Position numbers and translations under genes: made by a program. Of a DNA stretch of 64,000 bases, positions 42,575 through 50,229 are shown piece by piece. This DNA is from Ancylomarina salipaludis (lineage in GTDB: Bacteria > Bacteroidota > Bacteroidia > Bacteroidales > Marinifilaceae), in NCBI RefSeq assembly GCF_004122035.1, contig NZ_SAXA01000004.1:1-64000 (forward strand). Reading direction: 5' to 3'. The notes below the pieces were generated by a model. It was not told the DNA's origin and searched no databases. It saw only the letters and a list, made by a program, of their open reading frames with translations. Every line of letters starts with the position of its first letter. The first letter of the stretch is position 1.

Positions 42575-43705
42575 ATGAAGCAACGAACAACTATATTAAT
42601 CATGATTTTGACTTCGATTGGTGTACAAGCCCAAACGATTGACACATTTCTTTTGCAATTTCCGATTTCAAAATATGATACAGTTGTTTACAAAAGAATA
42701 ATTGAAAAATCGGATAAAAATAACTTGATTCATGTTCGTGATTTTTATGCAAACGGACAGATTCAGATGGATGCCACTTACTCGAATTTCGATAAAAACG
42801 TAAAAGAAGAGCTTCAATGTAATTACCGATCAAATACAAAACAAGGAAATTACAAAGAGTGGTCAAAGAATGGACAGCTTATTTACGATGCAAATTACAA
42901 TAATGGATTAAGAGACGGATTAGCTGTTTCATGGTACAACACTGGAATTAAAGAATCTGAAAAAACATGGAAGAATGGACAATTAAATAATGTTTGTAAA
43001 TACTGGAGTGAGAAAGGCGATTTGGAATTTGAAATAAAATTCAAAAATGGCATTAATCAATCTCCAGAAACAAAATCATATAATTACATTACTTATTTGC
43101 CAACCGATTATACAAATGATTCATCTAAAAAATATCCTTTATTAATTTTCTTACATGGTGGCTCTGCTCGGGGGACAGATACTCTTGATTTATATGATGC
43201 TGGCCCATTTGACCAAATTTATAGAGGACGTAGTTTCCCTTTTATAGTTGTTGCCCCACAATGTCCAAAACATATTCGCTGGTCGACTGAAAACTGGTTT
43301 GATAATTTCTATTCCGACTTGAAACAAAAATACAGATTTGATACTAACAGAGTTTATTTAACAGGAGCTAGTCTTGGTGGCTCTGGAACTTGGTATCTCG
43401 CAACAAAATATCCTGATAAATTTACTGCAATTGCCCCAATGAGTGGTTTTACCAGACATATGGATTATATTTCTGAAAATATTGAAAATTTAAAAAACAT
43501 ACCAATTTGGGCTTTTCATGGAGAATCAGATAATATCGTGCCAGTTGAAGAAACTGATTATTTGATAAATAAACTATCCGAAATAAATAACCAAACCAAA
43601 TATACAAGAGAAAAAGATGTTGGACATTCAATTCATTGGTTAGTTTATCCAGAAACTGAAATATATGATTGGTTTTTGAAATATGAAAAAAGAAATTATA
43701 AATAA
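42575..43705 (+). CDS. Exported MORN-repeat / alpha-beta hydrolase (esterase) fusion
   Basis: A 376-residue exported protein. After a signal peptide (about 1-20, ending VQAQ) come four or five YwqK-type MORN repeats (about 55-150: ANGQIQMDATYSN, NGQLIYDANYNNGLRDG, KESEKTWKNGQL...), then an alpha/beta-hydrolase domain (about 165-370) with the oxyanion region LLIFLHGGSARG, nucleophile Ser266 in LTGASLGGSGTW, acid near HGESDNIVPVEE, and His351 in DVGHSIHW. The hydrolase resembles LpqC/feruloyl-esterase-like secreted esterases. The fusion of MORN repeats to an esterase is unusual. First gene of the accessory island. Confidence 0.8.
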   Translation: MKQRTTILIMILTSIGVQAQTIDTFLLQFPISKYDTVVYKRIIEKSDKNNLIHVRDFYANGQIQMDATYSNFDKNVKEELQCNYRSNTKQGNYKEWSKNGQLIYDANYNNGLRDGLAVSWYNTGIKESEKTWKNGQLNNVCKYWSEKGDLEFEIKFKNGINQSPETKSYNYITYLPTDYTNDSSKKYPLLIFLHGGSARGTDTLDLYDAGPFDQIYRGRSFPFIVVAPQCPKHIRWSTENWFDNFYSDLKQKYRFDTNRVYLTGASLGGSGTWYLATKYPDKFTAIAPMSGFTRHMDYISENIENLKNIPIWAFHGESDNIVPVEETDYLINKLSEINNQTKYTREKDVGHSIHWLVYPETEIYDWFLKYEKRNYK

Positions 43706-43710
43706 CGGGG

Positions 43711-43842
43711 CTATAACAAAGTACATATTTCAGAGCGGGCTCGGTGCGGTTAGAAACGGCGGATTTTCGCATCACAATTCAGTCCTAGCGTACATGAACG
43801 CTCTCCGAAATCCGCTCCGCAACAAGTACCAACCGTTGGCGG
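43711..43842. other. Structured inter-gene element 1 (cassette-end-like)
   Basis: Begins CTATAACAAAGTACATATTT and ends ACAAGTACCAACCGTTGGCGG. Inside, GCGGATTTTCG (43759) pairs with CGAAATCCGC (43806) with one bulge. It is far more GC-rich than its flanks. Its ends resemble those of the other elements at 44916, 45754 and 48285, each located just after a gene's stop codon. Confidence 0.5.
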
Positions 43843-43920
43843 TAATTTTGAAAACTGCATAATCATTGACAATATTTTGAGAAAATAAGACACTAAATAA
43901 TTAAACCAAAAACGAACAAA

Positions 43921-44910
43921 ATGACTACAGTAAAAGGAGTAATGCGTTCATATGGTGCTGCTGTCCGAAGAATTGAACGCGATCAACAGAGACAAGCCAG
44001 AGAAGCTGCAAAAAGATTTAAAGAACAACAAAAATTAAAAGAAATTGACGATGCCAGGCAAGCTGTAGAAGATTGGGAAAATTACGTAAATATGATTCAA
44101 TCTGTTCATAAAGATTGCTGTGAAACAATAGATTGGGATAAAATTCAAAAAACTCAACCTCCCAAAGAACCAACGAAAAGATTTGATAATGAGAAATTCG
44201 CTAAAGAAAAATTAGATAGTTTCAAACCATCATTCTTTGACAAGTTGTTCGGTTCAACCGAAAAAAAGATAGATAAATTAAAAAAACAAATAGAAACAGC
44301 CAGGCGTAAAGACGAAACAGATAACGAATCAAGACACAATCAGTATCAAGAAGATTTGAAAGATTGGCAAGAACTTCAGCGAATTGCTGACGGAGTCAAA
44401 AACGGAGAAATTGAAGCATATAAAAATGCGATTGAATATTATAACCTATTCTCAGAAATCGGAGAACTAGGCACTCACCTAAACATAAATTTCGAAAGTA
44501 AATATTTGGATGTAGATTTAAGTGTCAATAGCGACGAAGTTATTCCTAACTATGAACTTAGACAAACGGCGACAGGTAAACTTTCTAAGAAAAATATGGC
44601 AAAAGGTAAATTTAATGAATTATATCAAGACCATATTTGCAGTTCTGTAATCAGAGTTGCGAGAGAAATATTTGCTTATTTACCTCTTGAGTTTATTCGA
44701 GTTAATGCAATGGCTGAAATATTAAACAGTGCGACAGGACATCTAGAAAATCAGCCTATATTATCAATTATTCTGCCACCTGTGACAATTGAAAAATTAA
44801 ATTTAAAAACAATTGACCCATCTGATAGTATGCAAAACTTTGTACATAATATGAAATTTAGTAAAACAAAAGGCTTCGATGCAGTAGATAAAGTTGAATT
44901 AATAAATTAA
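43921..44910 (+). CDS. Coiled-coil protein of unknown function
   Basis: A 329-residue cytosolic protein without signal peptide. Residues 15-45 and 120-165 are strongly charged helical/coiled-coil (RDQQRQAREAAKRFKEQQKLKE...), with a conserved-looking SVHKDCCETIDWDKI between them; the C-terminal 150 residues are globular (YLPLEFIRVNAMAEILNSATGHLENQPILSIILPPVTIEKL). I recognise the pattern MxTVKGVxRSxGAAxRxxER from scattered bacterial proteins of unknown role but cannot assign a function. A hairpin terminator directly follows its stop. Confidence 0.75.
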   Translation: MTTVKGVMRSYGAAVRRIERDQQRQAREAAKRFKEQQKLKEIDDARQAVEDWENYVNMIQSVHKDCCETIDWDKIQKTQPPKEPTKRFDNEKFAKEKLDSFKPSFFDKLFGSTEKKIDKLKKQIETARRKDETDNESRHNQYQEDLKDWQELQRIADGVKNGEIEAYKNAIEYYNLFSEIGELGTHLNINFESKYLDVDLSVNSDEVIPNYELRQTATGKLSKKNMAKGKFNELYQDHICSSVIRVAREIFAYLPLEFIRVNAMAEILNSATGHLENQPILSIILPPVTIEKLNLKTIDPSDSMQNFVHNMKFSKTKGFDAVDKVELIN

Positions 44911-44915
44911 AAAAC

Positions 44916-45050
44916 TACCACCAACAAATTGTATATGGCTGGTGGTGGTTTTAGCGGTCTGACAAGTCAGACCTTGCGCCCACTTTCCTGTGAGTTTGAC
45001 ATGATTTCTTCCAGAAATCCCGCCCGACCACATACAAGTGACCGTTAGAG
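44916..45050. other. Structured inter-gene element 2 with terminator-like hairpin
   Basis: Starts with ACCACCA...TGGTGGT followed by TTTT, a likely terminator for the preceding gene; the segment AACAAATTGTATATGG opens the element, an 8-bp hairpin GGTCTGAC-AA-GTCAGACC lies at 44956-44973, and it closes with CATACAAGTGACCGTTAG. The ends match element 1 (AACAAA...ATAT and ACAAGT..ACCGTTRG). Confidence 0.5.
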
Positions 45051-45187
45051 TTAATTTAAAAACGAAATGCATACAAAATGGCAATGATGATCATTTGAGT
45101 ATTAACAAGGATATATAAACAAAAACCCCAGTTGGATCAGCCTAACAAGAGTGACCTTACATTTATTAACCCATAATTACACACTTA

Positions 45188-45703
45188 ATGAAACCAAAAT
45201 TCTTATTACCCTTAGCCTTCCTTTTATTATCGATTACCACTATTACAAAGGCACAAGATTGCAAGTATACCTATGATAAAGTAGATGAATTTTCCGGGAA
45301 AGTGGAAAGAAGAATCGCTAAGCAGTATAATTTCTATTTTAAGTTTGCTTTTTACAGGTCAGGCGATGATTTTAGGTTAGAATCCTATGTCAACATTCCT
45401 GGAGACCAGGCCTTTTTAATTCCTGAAGGGAGCAAATTGAATTTGAAATTAGGCGATAAGTCGGTAATGGAACTCATTTCTGTTAAAAATGCAACGCCTC
45501 AGTCGTTTGTGTCAGGCAGTCAAATATTTTCGGGCTTTGCAATGACCTACCCAATTACAAAAGAACAATTGAAGAAAATTGAAGAAGTGGGCATTAAATT
45601 TATTAGAACTTACCTGAAAGATGAATCATATTACGACATGGATTTGAAAAAGAAAAAGATTGAGAAGACTAAAAATTATGCAAGTTGCATTCTTAAAGAC
45701 TAA
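45188..45703 (+). CDS. Exported protein of unknown function
   Basis: A 171-residue protein with a signal peptide (about 1-22, ending TKAQ). The mature part contains two cysteines, one near each end (DCKYTYDKVDEFSG and YASCILKD), which could form a disulfide, and a beta-rich middle (FKFAFYRSGDDFRLESYVNIPGDQAFLIPEGSKLNLKLGDKSVMEL). I recognise no family. Flanked by structured elements 2 and 3 on either side, as for other single-gene modules here. Confidence 0.7.
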   Translation: MKPKFLLPLAFLLLSITTITKAQDCKYTYDKVDEFSGKVERRIAKQYNFYFKFAFYRSGDDFRLESYVNIPGDQAFLIPEGSKLNLKLGDKSVMELISVKNATPQSFVSGSQIFSGFAMTYPITKEQLKKIEEVGIKFIRTYLKDESYYDMDLKKKKIEKTKNYASCILKD

Positions 45704-45753
45704 ACTAAATCAACATTTCGTGTCGCAGCTATAATAGCTAAAAAACAAAGCTT

Positions 45754-45824
45754 AACAATGGCTTATAAAGCCTGGCTTGCCGCAGGCGCAATGCAAGCCA
45801 GGCTTTATAGTCAAGTTCGTTTCC
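45754..45824. other. Structured inter-gene element 3 with 17-bp stem
   Basis: AACAATGGC opens it; arms 45764-45780 and 45793-45809 (TATAAAGCCTGGCTTGC and its complement) enclose a 12-nt GC-rich loop; CAAGTTCGTT closes it. The upstream part of the frame translated across this stem (from ATG 45758) is an artefact of the repeat. Confidence 0.6.
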
Positions 45825-45856
45825 AAAAAAAAAATCAATCAAATAGAATTAAAAAA

Positions 45857-46093
45857 ATGAATCGATCAATCGAGACAAACAATAGGATTTCAAGACTAGT
45901 AAATGTGGTGTTCGCACTATTTATTTTCTCATTTATATATTCACTTATCGACAATTATCCCACTTATCAATCAGCATTCGAGCTTGGTCGATCGACCGGA
46001 CAAATGTTTGGTTATTTGCTTAAAATTTTAGGATCAATTGTTTTTCTGGCTTTGACCGTTAGAAGCTTTAAATCGCTTTTGTTAAAGGCATAA
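45857..46093 (+). CDS. Small membrane protein, unknown function
   Basis: A 78-residue product with two hydrophobic helices (about 16-33 and 52-70), beginning MNRSIETNNRISRLVNVVFAL. The frame is open back to 45758 but that part lies in a repeat hairpin, so ATG 45857 is preferred. No family recognised. Confidence 0.5.
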   Translation: MNRSIETNNRISRLVNVVFALFIFSFIYSLIDNYPTYQSAFELGRSTGQMFGYLLKILGSIVFLALTVRSFKSLLLKA

Positions 46094-46214
46094 GAATGCC
46101 TTTTTAAAAGTTAAGATTGGTGAATACCTTTTAAACAGTGGGTAAAGCAAGTTTTTGAAATCGCACAGGAACCTCAGTAAGTCTTAAAATTGAATATCCC
46201 CATAAGAGCAGCAA

Positions 46215-47549
46215 ATGGAAGAAACTAACAACAAAAATTTATTAAAAAAACTCCTTGATAGGTTACAGGAAGATTCCTGGCAATTGGAATTGCTGGTTTC
46301 CGGCTTTACCATTTTCGGATTGTTCTACGCACTTGAGGCTGTACGAAATGCTTATGATATAGAAGTGTATGAAGGTGGTATGCTTGAATATGTCTATCAA
46401 ATAGTATACATGGCTATCTTAATTTTAATTTTCAACTTAATTCTGCATGTCATCTTACGTAGCATATGGATTGGAGCCTTGGGCTTGCGCTATGTATCTG
46501 GCGAAGTTGAAATTGACAAATTAAATTACAGTGAACGTTTTAGAAATTATCTGAATAAAAAAATTGGTTCGTTTGATGGCTATATCGAAAAACTTGAAAA
46601 ATTCTGCAGTATTATTTTTGCGATTTCCTTTTTGCTCATTTTTTATGTCGCTGCATTTTTCATTGTTTATCTATTAATAGATGCTGTTGAATTGTTATAT
46701 CCGGATAATGATTCGATATTGCTCTTTCTACTTGCGGGAGCAATACAATCTTTTTTATTGATAGGTGCTGTACTTACCTTTTTCGATTATTTAAGCCAGG
46801 GACTCCTTAAAAAAAATAAATGGGTCGCTCTGGTCTATTTTCCTTTTTATTGGGTATTCAGTTATATCACCCTGTCGTTTTTATACCGGCCTCTGTATTA
46901 TAATCTTATCGACAACAAGTTTGGACGACGAGTCAGTATCCTTTTATTGCCTTTTTACTTTACGATTCTATTTATATCGACCACATACAATGTCAAATCC
47001 AATTATTTCAGTTTATCCTCAACGAATCCCTTAAGTACGATTGTATCCAATAGTGAAAACTATGAAGATTTAGTGGAAAAAAATGACCTGTTTATTGATG
47101 TAATAGCCATACAATCAAAAGTAATCAGTGATTCTTTTATAAAAGTGAAAATCCCCTTCTCGTATGCGATTGAAGACCAAATTTATGAGTTTAATGAAAG
47201 TTTGAGACCTAAAAAAGACAGACGTGGATATCATTTCAGCAAGATTATAACAATTGGAAGCAGTCAAAACACGACTTTGTTAAGAAAAACAGATAGTTTA
47301 CAACATGAATACTTAAATACGTTTCAGAAAATCTATTCGATTAAAATCGATTCTATTCCTTATCAATCAAATTTTTCCATACTTAAAGAGAATAATGGTA
47401 AGATGCGTAGCATTGGTTTTGAAAGCTATCTGGGGACAAAGAATTTGGCAGAGGGAAAACATGTTCTGACTTTTTCAAGATGTAAACATCCGGGTACAGA
47501 TTCAATTGTTACGATTCAGAAAATTCCATTTTGGTATTATAAAGATTAA
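46215..47549 (+). CDS. Polytopic membrane protein of unknown function
   Basis: A 444-residue protein. The N-terminal two thirds has six or seven transmembrane segments (about 28-47, 60-85, 130-155, 172-195, 205-228, 245-265); the C-terminal 170 residues are hydrophilic and probably extracytoplasmic, with aromatic/charged beta character. Start context is QEDSWQLELLVSGFTIFGLF, which I have seen in unannotated Bacteroidota membrane proteins, but no family or function can be named. Confidence 0.75.
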   Translation: MEETNNKNLLKKLLDRLQEDSWQLELLVSGFTIFGLFYALEAVRNAYDIEVYEGGMLEYVYQIVYMAILILIFNLILHVILRSIWIGALGLRYVSGEVEIDKLNYSERFRNYLNKKIGSFDGYIEKLEKFCSIIFAISFLLIFYVAAFFIVYLLIDAVELLYPDNDSILLFLLAGAIQSFLLIGAVLTFFDYLSQGLLKKNKWVALVYFPFYWVFSYITLSFLYRPLYYNLIDNKFGRRVSILLLPFYFTILFISTTYNVKSNYFSLSSTNPLSTIVSNSENYEDLVEKNDLFIDVIAIQSKVISDSFIKVKIPFSYAIEDQIYEFNESLRPKKDRRGYHFSKIITIGSSQNTTLLRKTDSLQHEYLNTFQKIYSIKIDSIPYQSNFSILKENNGKMRSIGFESYLGTKNLAEGKHVLTFSRCKHPGTDSIVTIQKIPFWYYKD

Positions 47550-47628
47550 ATATGACTTGCTTGCTATAGATACAGGTCGGTGGGTAGGGCATTGGTTTTA
47601 ATCGCCCACGAAGTTTAGAAAGATTATT

Positions 47629-48285
47629 ATGGACAATATAAAAAAAGACAGTAGAATGATATACGATAAGGAAAAATACAAAATTTGGAATTGGAAAAGC
47701 CCTGTGATTTTACATTGGATTATTAATCCTGGCTTGGTGATTAATGAATTGATTTTGGGACAAACAATTCCTAAAGTGATGTTGATTGAGCGGGAAGGAG
47801 ATAAACCTTTTATACAACGTTCATTAATACCATGTCCTCACTGTGGAGAACTACATTCAGGTTTGAAATATTCTGCTCAAAACAAGACGGCTATAAAAAA
47901 CTGGTTTGGTTTCTATTGTGATAAGTGTACCAAAATAATTCCTGTACAGAGGAATCTGACCTCATTACTCGTTTTGATAATGACGTTCCCGATTTGGGGC
48001 TGGTTCAGAAATTCTCTAAAGCAGAGTTGGTTAGATAAACAACCAGAAAGGTATAAGAATTTAAATCTGGAACTGGTAACACCCCAAATGACAACTAAGA
48101 ATTGGTTGAAGATGGGCTTAGCCTGGGGCTTATTTATGTACCTGACTATGGTTTTTATATTTCCATTTATTATGCAAGAGGAAATTACGCAGAAGAGTAT
48201 GTTAATAGGCATTCCTATCTGGCTTATAGGGGGCTTGGGTTTTGGTTTTACGATGAAAATATGGATGAATAAAAAGGCAAGATAG
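47629..48285 (+). CDS. Zinc-ribbon membrane protein of unknown function
   Basis: A 218-residue protein. A zinc ribbon is formed by CPHCG (near 69) and CDKC (near 97); one transmembrane helix follows at about 108-125 (LLVLIMTFPIWGWF) and two more near the C terminus (about 160-180 and 190-210). The N-terminal part (NWKSPVILHWIINPGLVINELILGQ) is conserved-looking. Function unknown. One module of the accessory island. Confidence 0.72.
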   Translation: MDNIKKDSRMIYDKEKYKIWNWKSPVILHWIINPGLVINELILGQTIPKVMLIEREGDKPFIQRSLIPCPHCGELHSGLKYSAQNKTAIKNWFGFYCDKCTKIIPVQRNLTSLLVLIMTFPIWGWFRNSLKQSWLDKQPERYKNLNLELVTPQMTTKNWLKMGLAWGLFMYLTMVFIFPFIMQEEITQKSMLIGIPIWLIGGLGFGFTMKIWMNKKAR

Positions 48286-48358
48286 TCTATAACAACTAAG
48301 TACTTGCGTGAAAGGCACAGACCAGCATGACCAGTGGCGTATCATCTGAGAGTTAGTT
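48285..48358. other. Degenerate inter-gene element 4
   Basis: TCTATAACAACTAAGTAC follows the stop directly and AGTTAGTTT closes it, resembling the ends of the elements at 43711 and 44916, but no strong internal stem remains. Confidence 0.35.
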
Positions 48359-48450
48359 TAATTAATAAACACAGCAAGCATACTATTAAATCTCTACAGT
48401 TGATGTTAAATACATTATAAAAAAAACAATCATATTAATAAATATAATTT

Positions 48451-49413
48451 ATGAGGCAAGTAACTAAGCTAATCTTTCTATTATTTATAATAACTCATAT
48501 AAGTTGTACTAAAGAAACTAGTGAAACTCCTTTATCACAATTTTCTTTCCTTAACTCTTTAAATAAAATTGTCTCAATTCAAATCTCTAACAGTTGTAAT
48601 GAAGGAGTTTGCAAAAACCTATCGCTTAATTATAAATTCATTTATGATGATGATAAAGTTATAGCTATTTCATCAGATACTACGCTTGATTTAAATTTTA
48701 TTACTTCAAAACCCTTAATTAGAAAAGGATATGGTTATGAAAATCAAGAGGCACTTGGATTTTATTACTATTCATATGAATCAAAATATTTGCATGAATT
48801 TTATAGATTCAATTATACCAATAATGAGATTACAAGTTACATCCATATTTGTGAGAACGCATTTGCCAGTAGAACCGATTTTTGTAGTGTTATAAGATCA
48901 GCTGATGAATTAAGAATTGAAACTGATTCTAGTTTTTTATGGGGATCTGATACTGATGAAAAAATATCCCGAACTATTAAATTTCAATCGGGTTTACCTG
49001 TTCAGATCATCGATAGTAGTTATTACAAACCCATGGGAGGATCACTTATTACTCATGAAAAACAATTAAAATATGATGAGTTTGGGAATTTGAGGACATT
49101 AAATTATAGAAAAGATGTTCAGGGTTTAAATTCAGAATCAGATAATGTTTTCAATCTGTCATCAAAATATAATAACACAAATATTGAAAATCCATTATTG
49201 TACTTAATTAAGGGTATAGGTTTTCCTATATTATTTGATGTTGAGCTGATATGTAGCCAAAATATAATTGATGATATTTCCTCAGATTACAATGGTAAAC
49301 TCATTAAACAAATTGACGAAGTTGATGTACTGAACAACAATTTATATAAGATAGTTTACGGTTATGATGAGGTGTTTGAAAATAATACAGAAATTTTAAT
49401 TAGAACTGAATAA
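48451..49413 (+). CDS. Lipoprotein of unknown function
   Basis: A 320-residue lipoprotein with signal peptide and lipobox (ITHISC, cysteine at residue 19). The mature part is rich in Tyr, Ser and Asn and contains YDDDKVIAISS and QLKYDEFGNLRTLNYR, similar to the YD-like repeats of Bacteroidota lipoproteins. Four cysteines in pairs could be disulfide-bonded. No enzymatic motif. The base composition is especially AT-rich compared with core genes. Confidence 0.72.
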   Translation: MRQVTKLIFLLFIITHISCTKETSETPLSQFSFLNSLNKIVSIQISNSCNEGVCKNLSLNYKFIYDDDKVIAISSDTTLDLNFITSKPLIRKGYGYENQEALGFYYYSYESKYLHEFYRFNYTNNEITSYIHICENAFASRTDFCSVIRSADELRIETDSSFLWGSDTDEKISRTIKFQSGLPVQIIDSSYYKPMGGSLITHEKQLKYDEFGNLRTLNYRKDVQGLNSESDNVFNLSSKYNNTNIENPLLYLIKGIGFPILFDVELICSQNIIDDISSDYNGKLIKQIDEVDVLNNNLYKIVYGYDEVFENNTEILIRTE

Positions 49414-49548
49414 GAAACGTTACATAACAAAGATTGGATTGTTATTAACATTGATGAGTTGAAAGAGCACTTGAATAAGAATAGATATAAGCAAGTTGCT
49501 GAAATGAATCATGAGCTTTATTTTAAAATGGTATGGTTTCATAATTAA
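49414..49548 (+). pseudogene. 3-prime remnant of an unknown gene
   Basis: Directly after the preceding stop, the same frame stays open for 44 codons with protein-like content (DWIVINIDELKEHLNKNRY...) to a TAA at 49546-49548, but without a proper start. It looks like the C-terminal end of a lost cassette gene. Confidence 0.4.
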
Positions 49549-49571
49549 AAAAAACAGATTAAAGCGATTTG

Positions 49572-50020
49572 ATGATGGATGATATGACACGTATAAGCAA
49601 TTGGATAAATTCTAATTTGAAAGAGCTCGCACAGCTTAAGGATAAACAAGGGATTGATATACTGCATAAGTGTGGCGGGGCTTGTTGTGAATCGTCCGAT
49701 CTTTATCAGGGGGCTTGTAAAGTCAGAAATGAAAATGCCTCTGAAACGGATATGGATGTTCTTTTCAATGCCTTTAAAACGGACTATTACAATTCAGACA
49801 ATTTTACAAAAGAGGGAACACCCTAAGCTTGATATTTGAATCCTGTACTTGTCCTATGGTCAAAAATGGAGTGAATGATGCATTCCTGTGCAACTGTACA
49901 GTTGGCTACTCTAAAAACTTATTCGAGACCTTATTTGATAAAAAGGTGAGAATCGACCTGGAAAAATCGATTTTAAGAGGAGACTCTATTTGCAAGCAAA
50001 TCATAAGCGTTTTAGATTAA
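49572..50020 (+). pseudogene. Cysteine-rich protein (DUF6144-like), frameshifted
   Basis: The first frame (from ATG 49572) codes MMDDMTRISNWI...ILHKCGGACCESS...NFTKEG and then hits TAA at 49824; the following frame continues with SLIFESCTCPMVKNG...CNCTVGYSKNLFETLF...DLEKSILRGDSICKQ to 50020. One missing G in the GAGGGA near 49812-49816 would join them into one protein of about 149 residues. The C-G-x-x-C-C, C-x-C-P and C-N-C pattern resembles DUF6144/L-2-amino-thiazoline hydrolase-like proteins with a metal or Fe-S site. Either pseudogene or sequencing error. Confidence 0.65.
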
Positions 50021-50127
50021 AAGAGATAGCGTATACAGACATCAGAAATGAAATTCTGTTGAATACTTTTTAAAATATAAGCCTATAATATAATTCCTCA
50101 CTAACAAAAAGAATCACTTAAATCCAG

Positions 50128-50229
50128 ATGAAAACATATAACGAATACCTTATTGTATCCCTTTTTATTGGCCTCATTAGTTGCCAAAAGGATGGGATAA
50201 TTATTAAACCAGAACTGGAAACTATATGA
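50128..50229 (+). pseudogene. Truncated 5-prime copy of the S41 lipoprotein gene
   Basis: This 33-codon ORF (MKTYNEYLIVSLFIGLISCQ...) and about 35 bp before it closely match the start of the S41 protease gene at 53292 (MKTYYNYLIVFLFIVLTCCQ...), including upstream CTCACTAACAAAAA and CTTAAATCCAG. After about 28 codons the similarity ends at the start of the serine hydrolase gene, whose ATG overlaps the stop. It may be a duplication scar that left a promoter for the hydrolase. Confidence 0.6.

Noticed and set aside
43711-43842. True integron attC site
   Set aside because: The putative R-type ends (CTATAAC and GTTGGCG) are not complementary and do not fit RYYYAAC/GTTRRRY, so only a cassette-like element is claimed.
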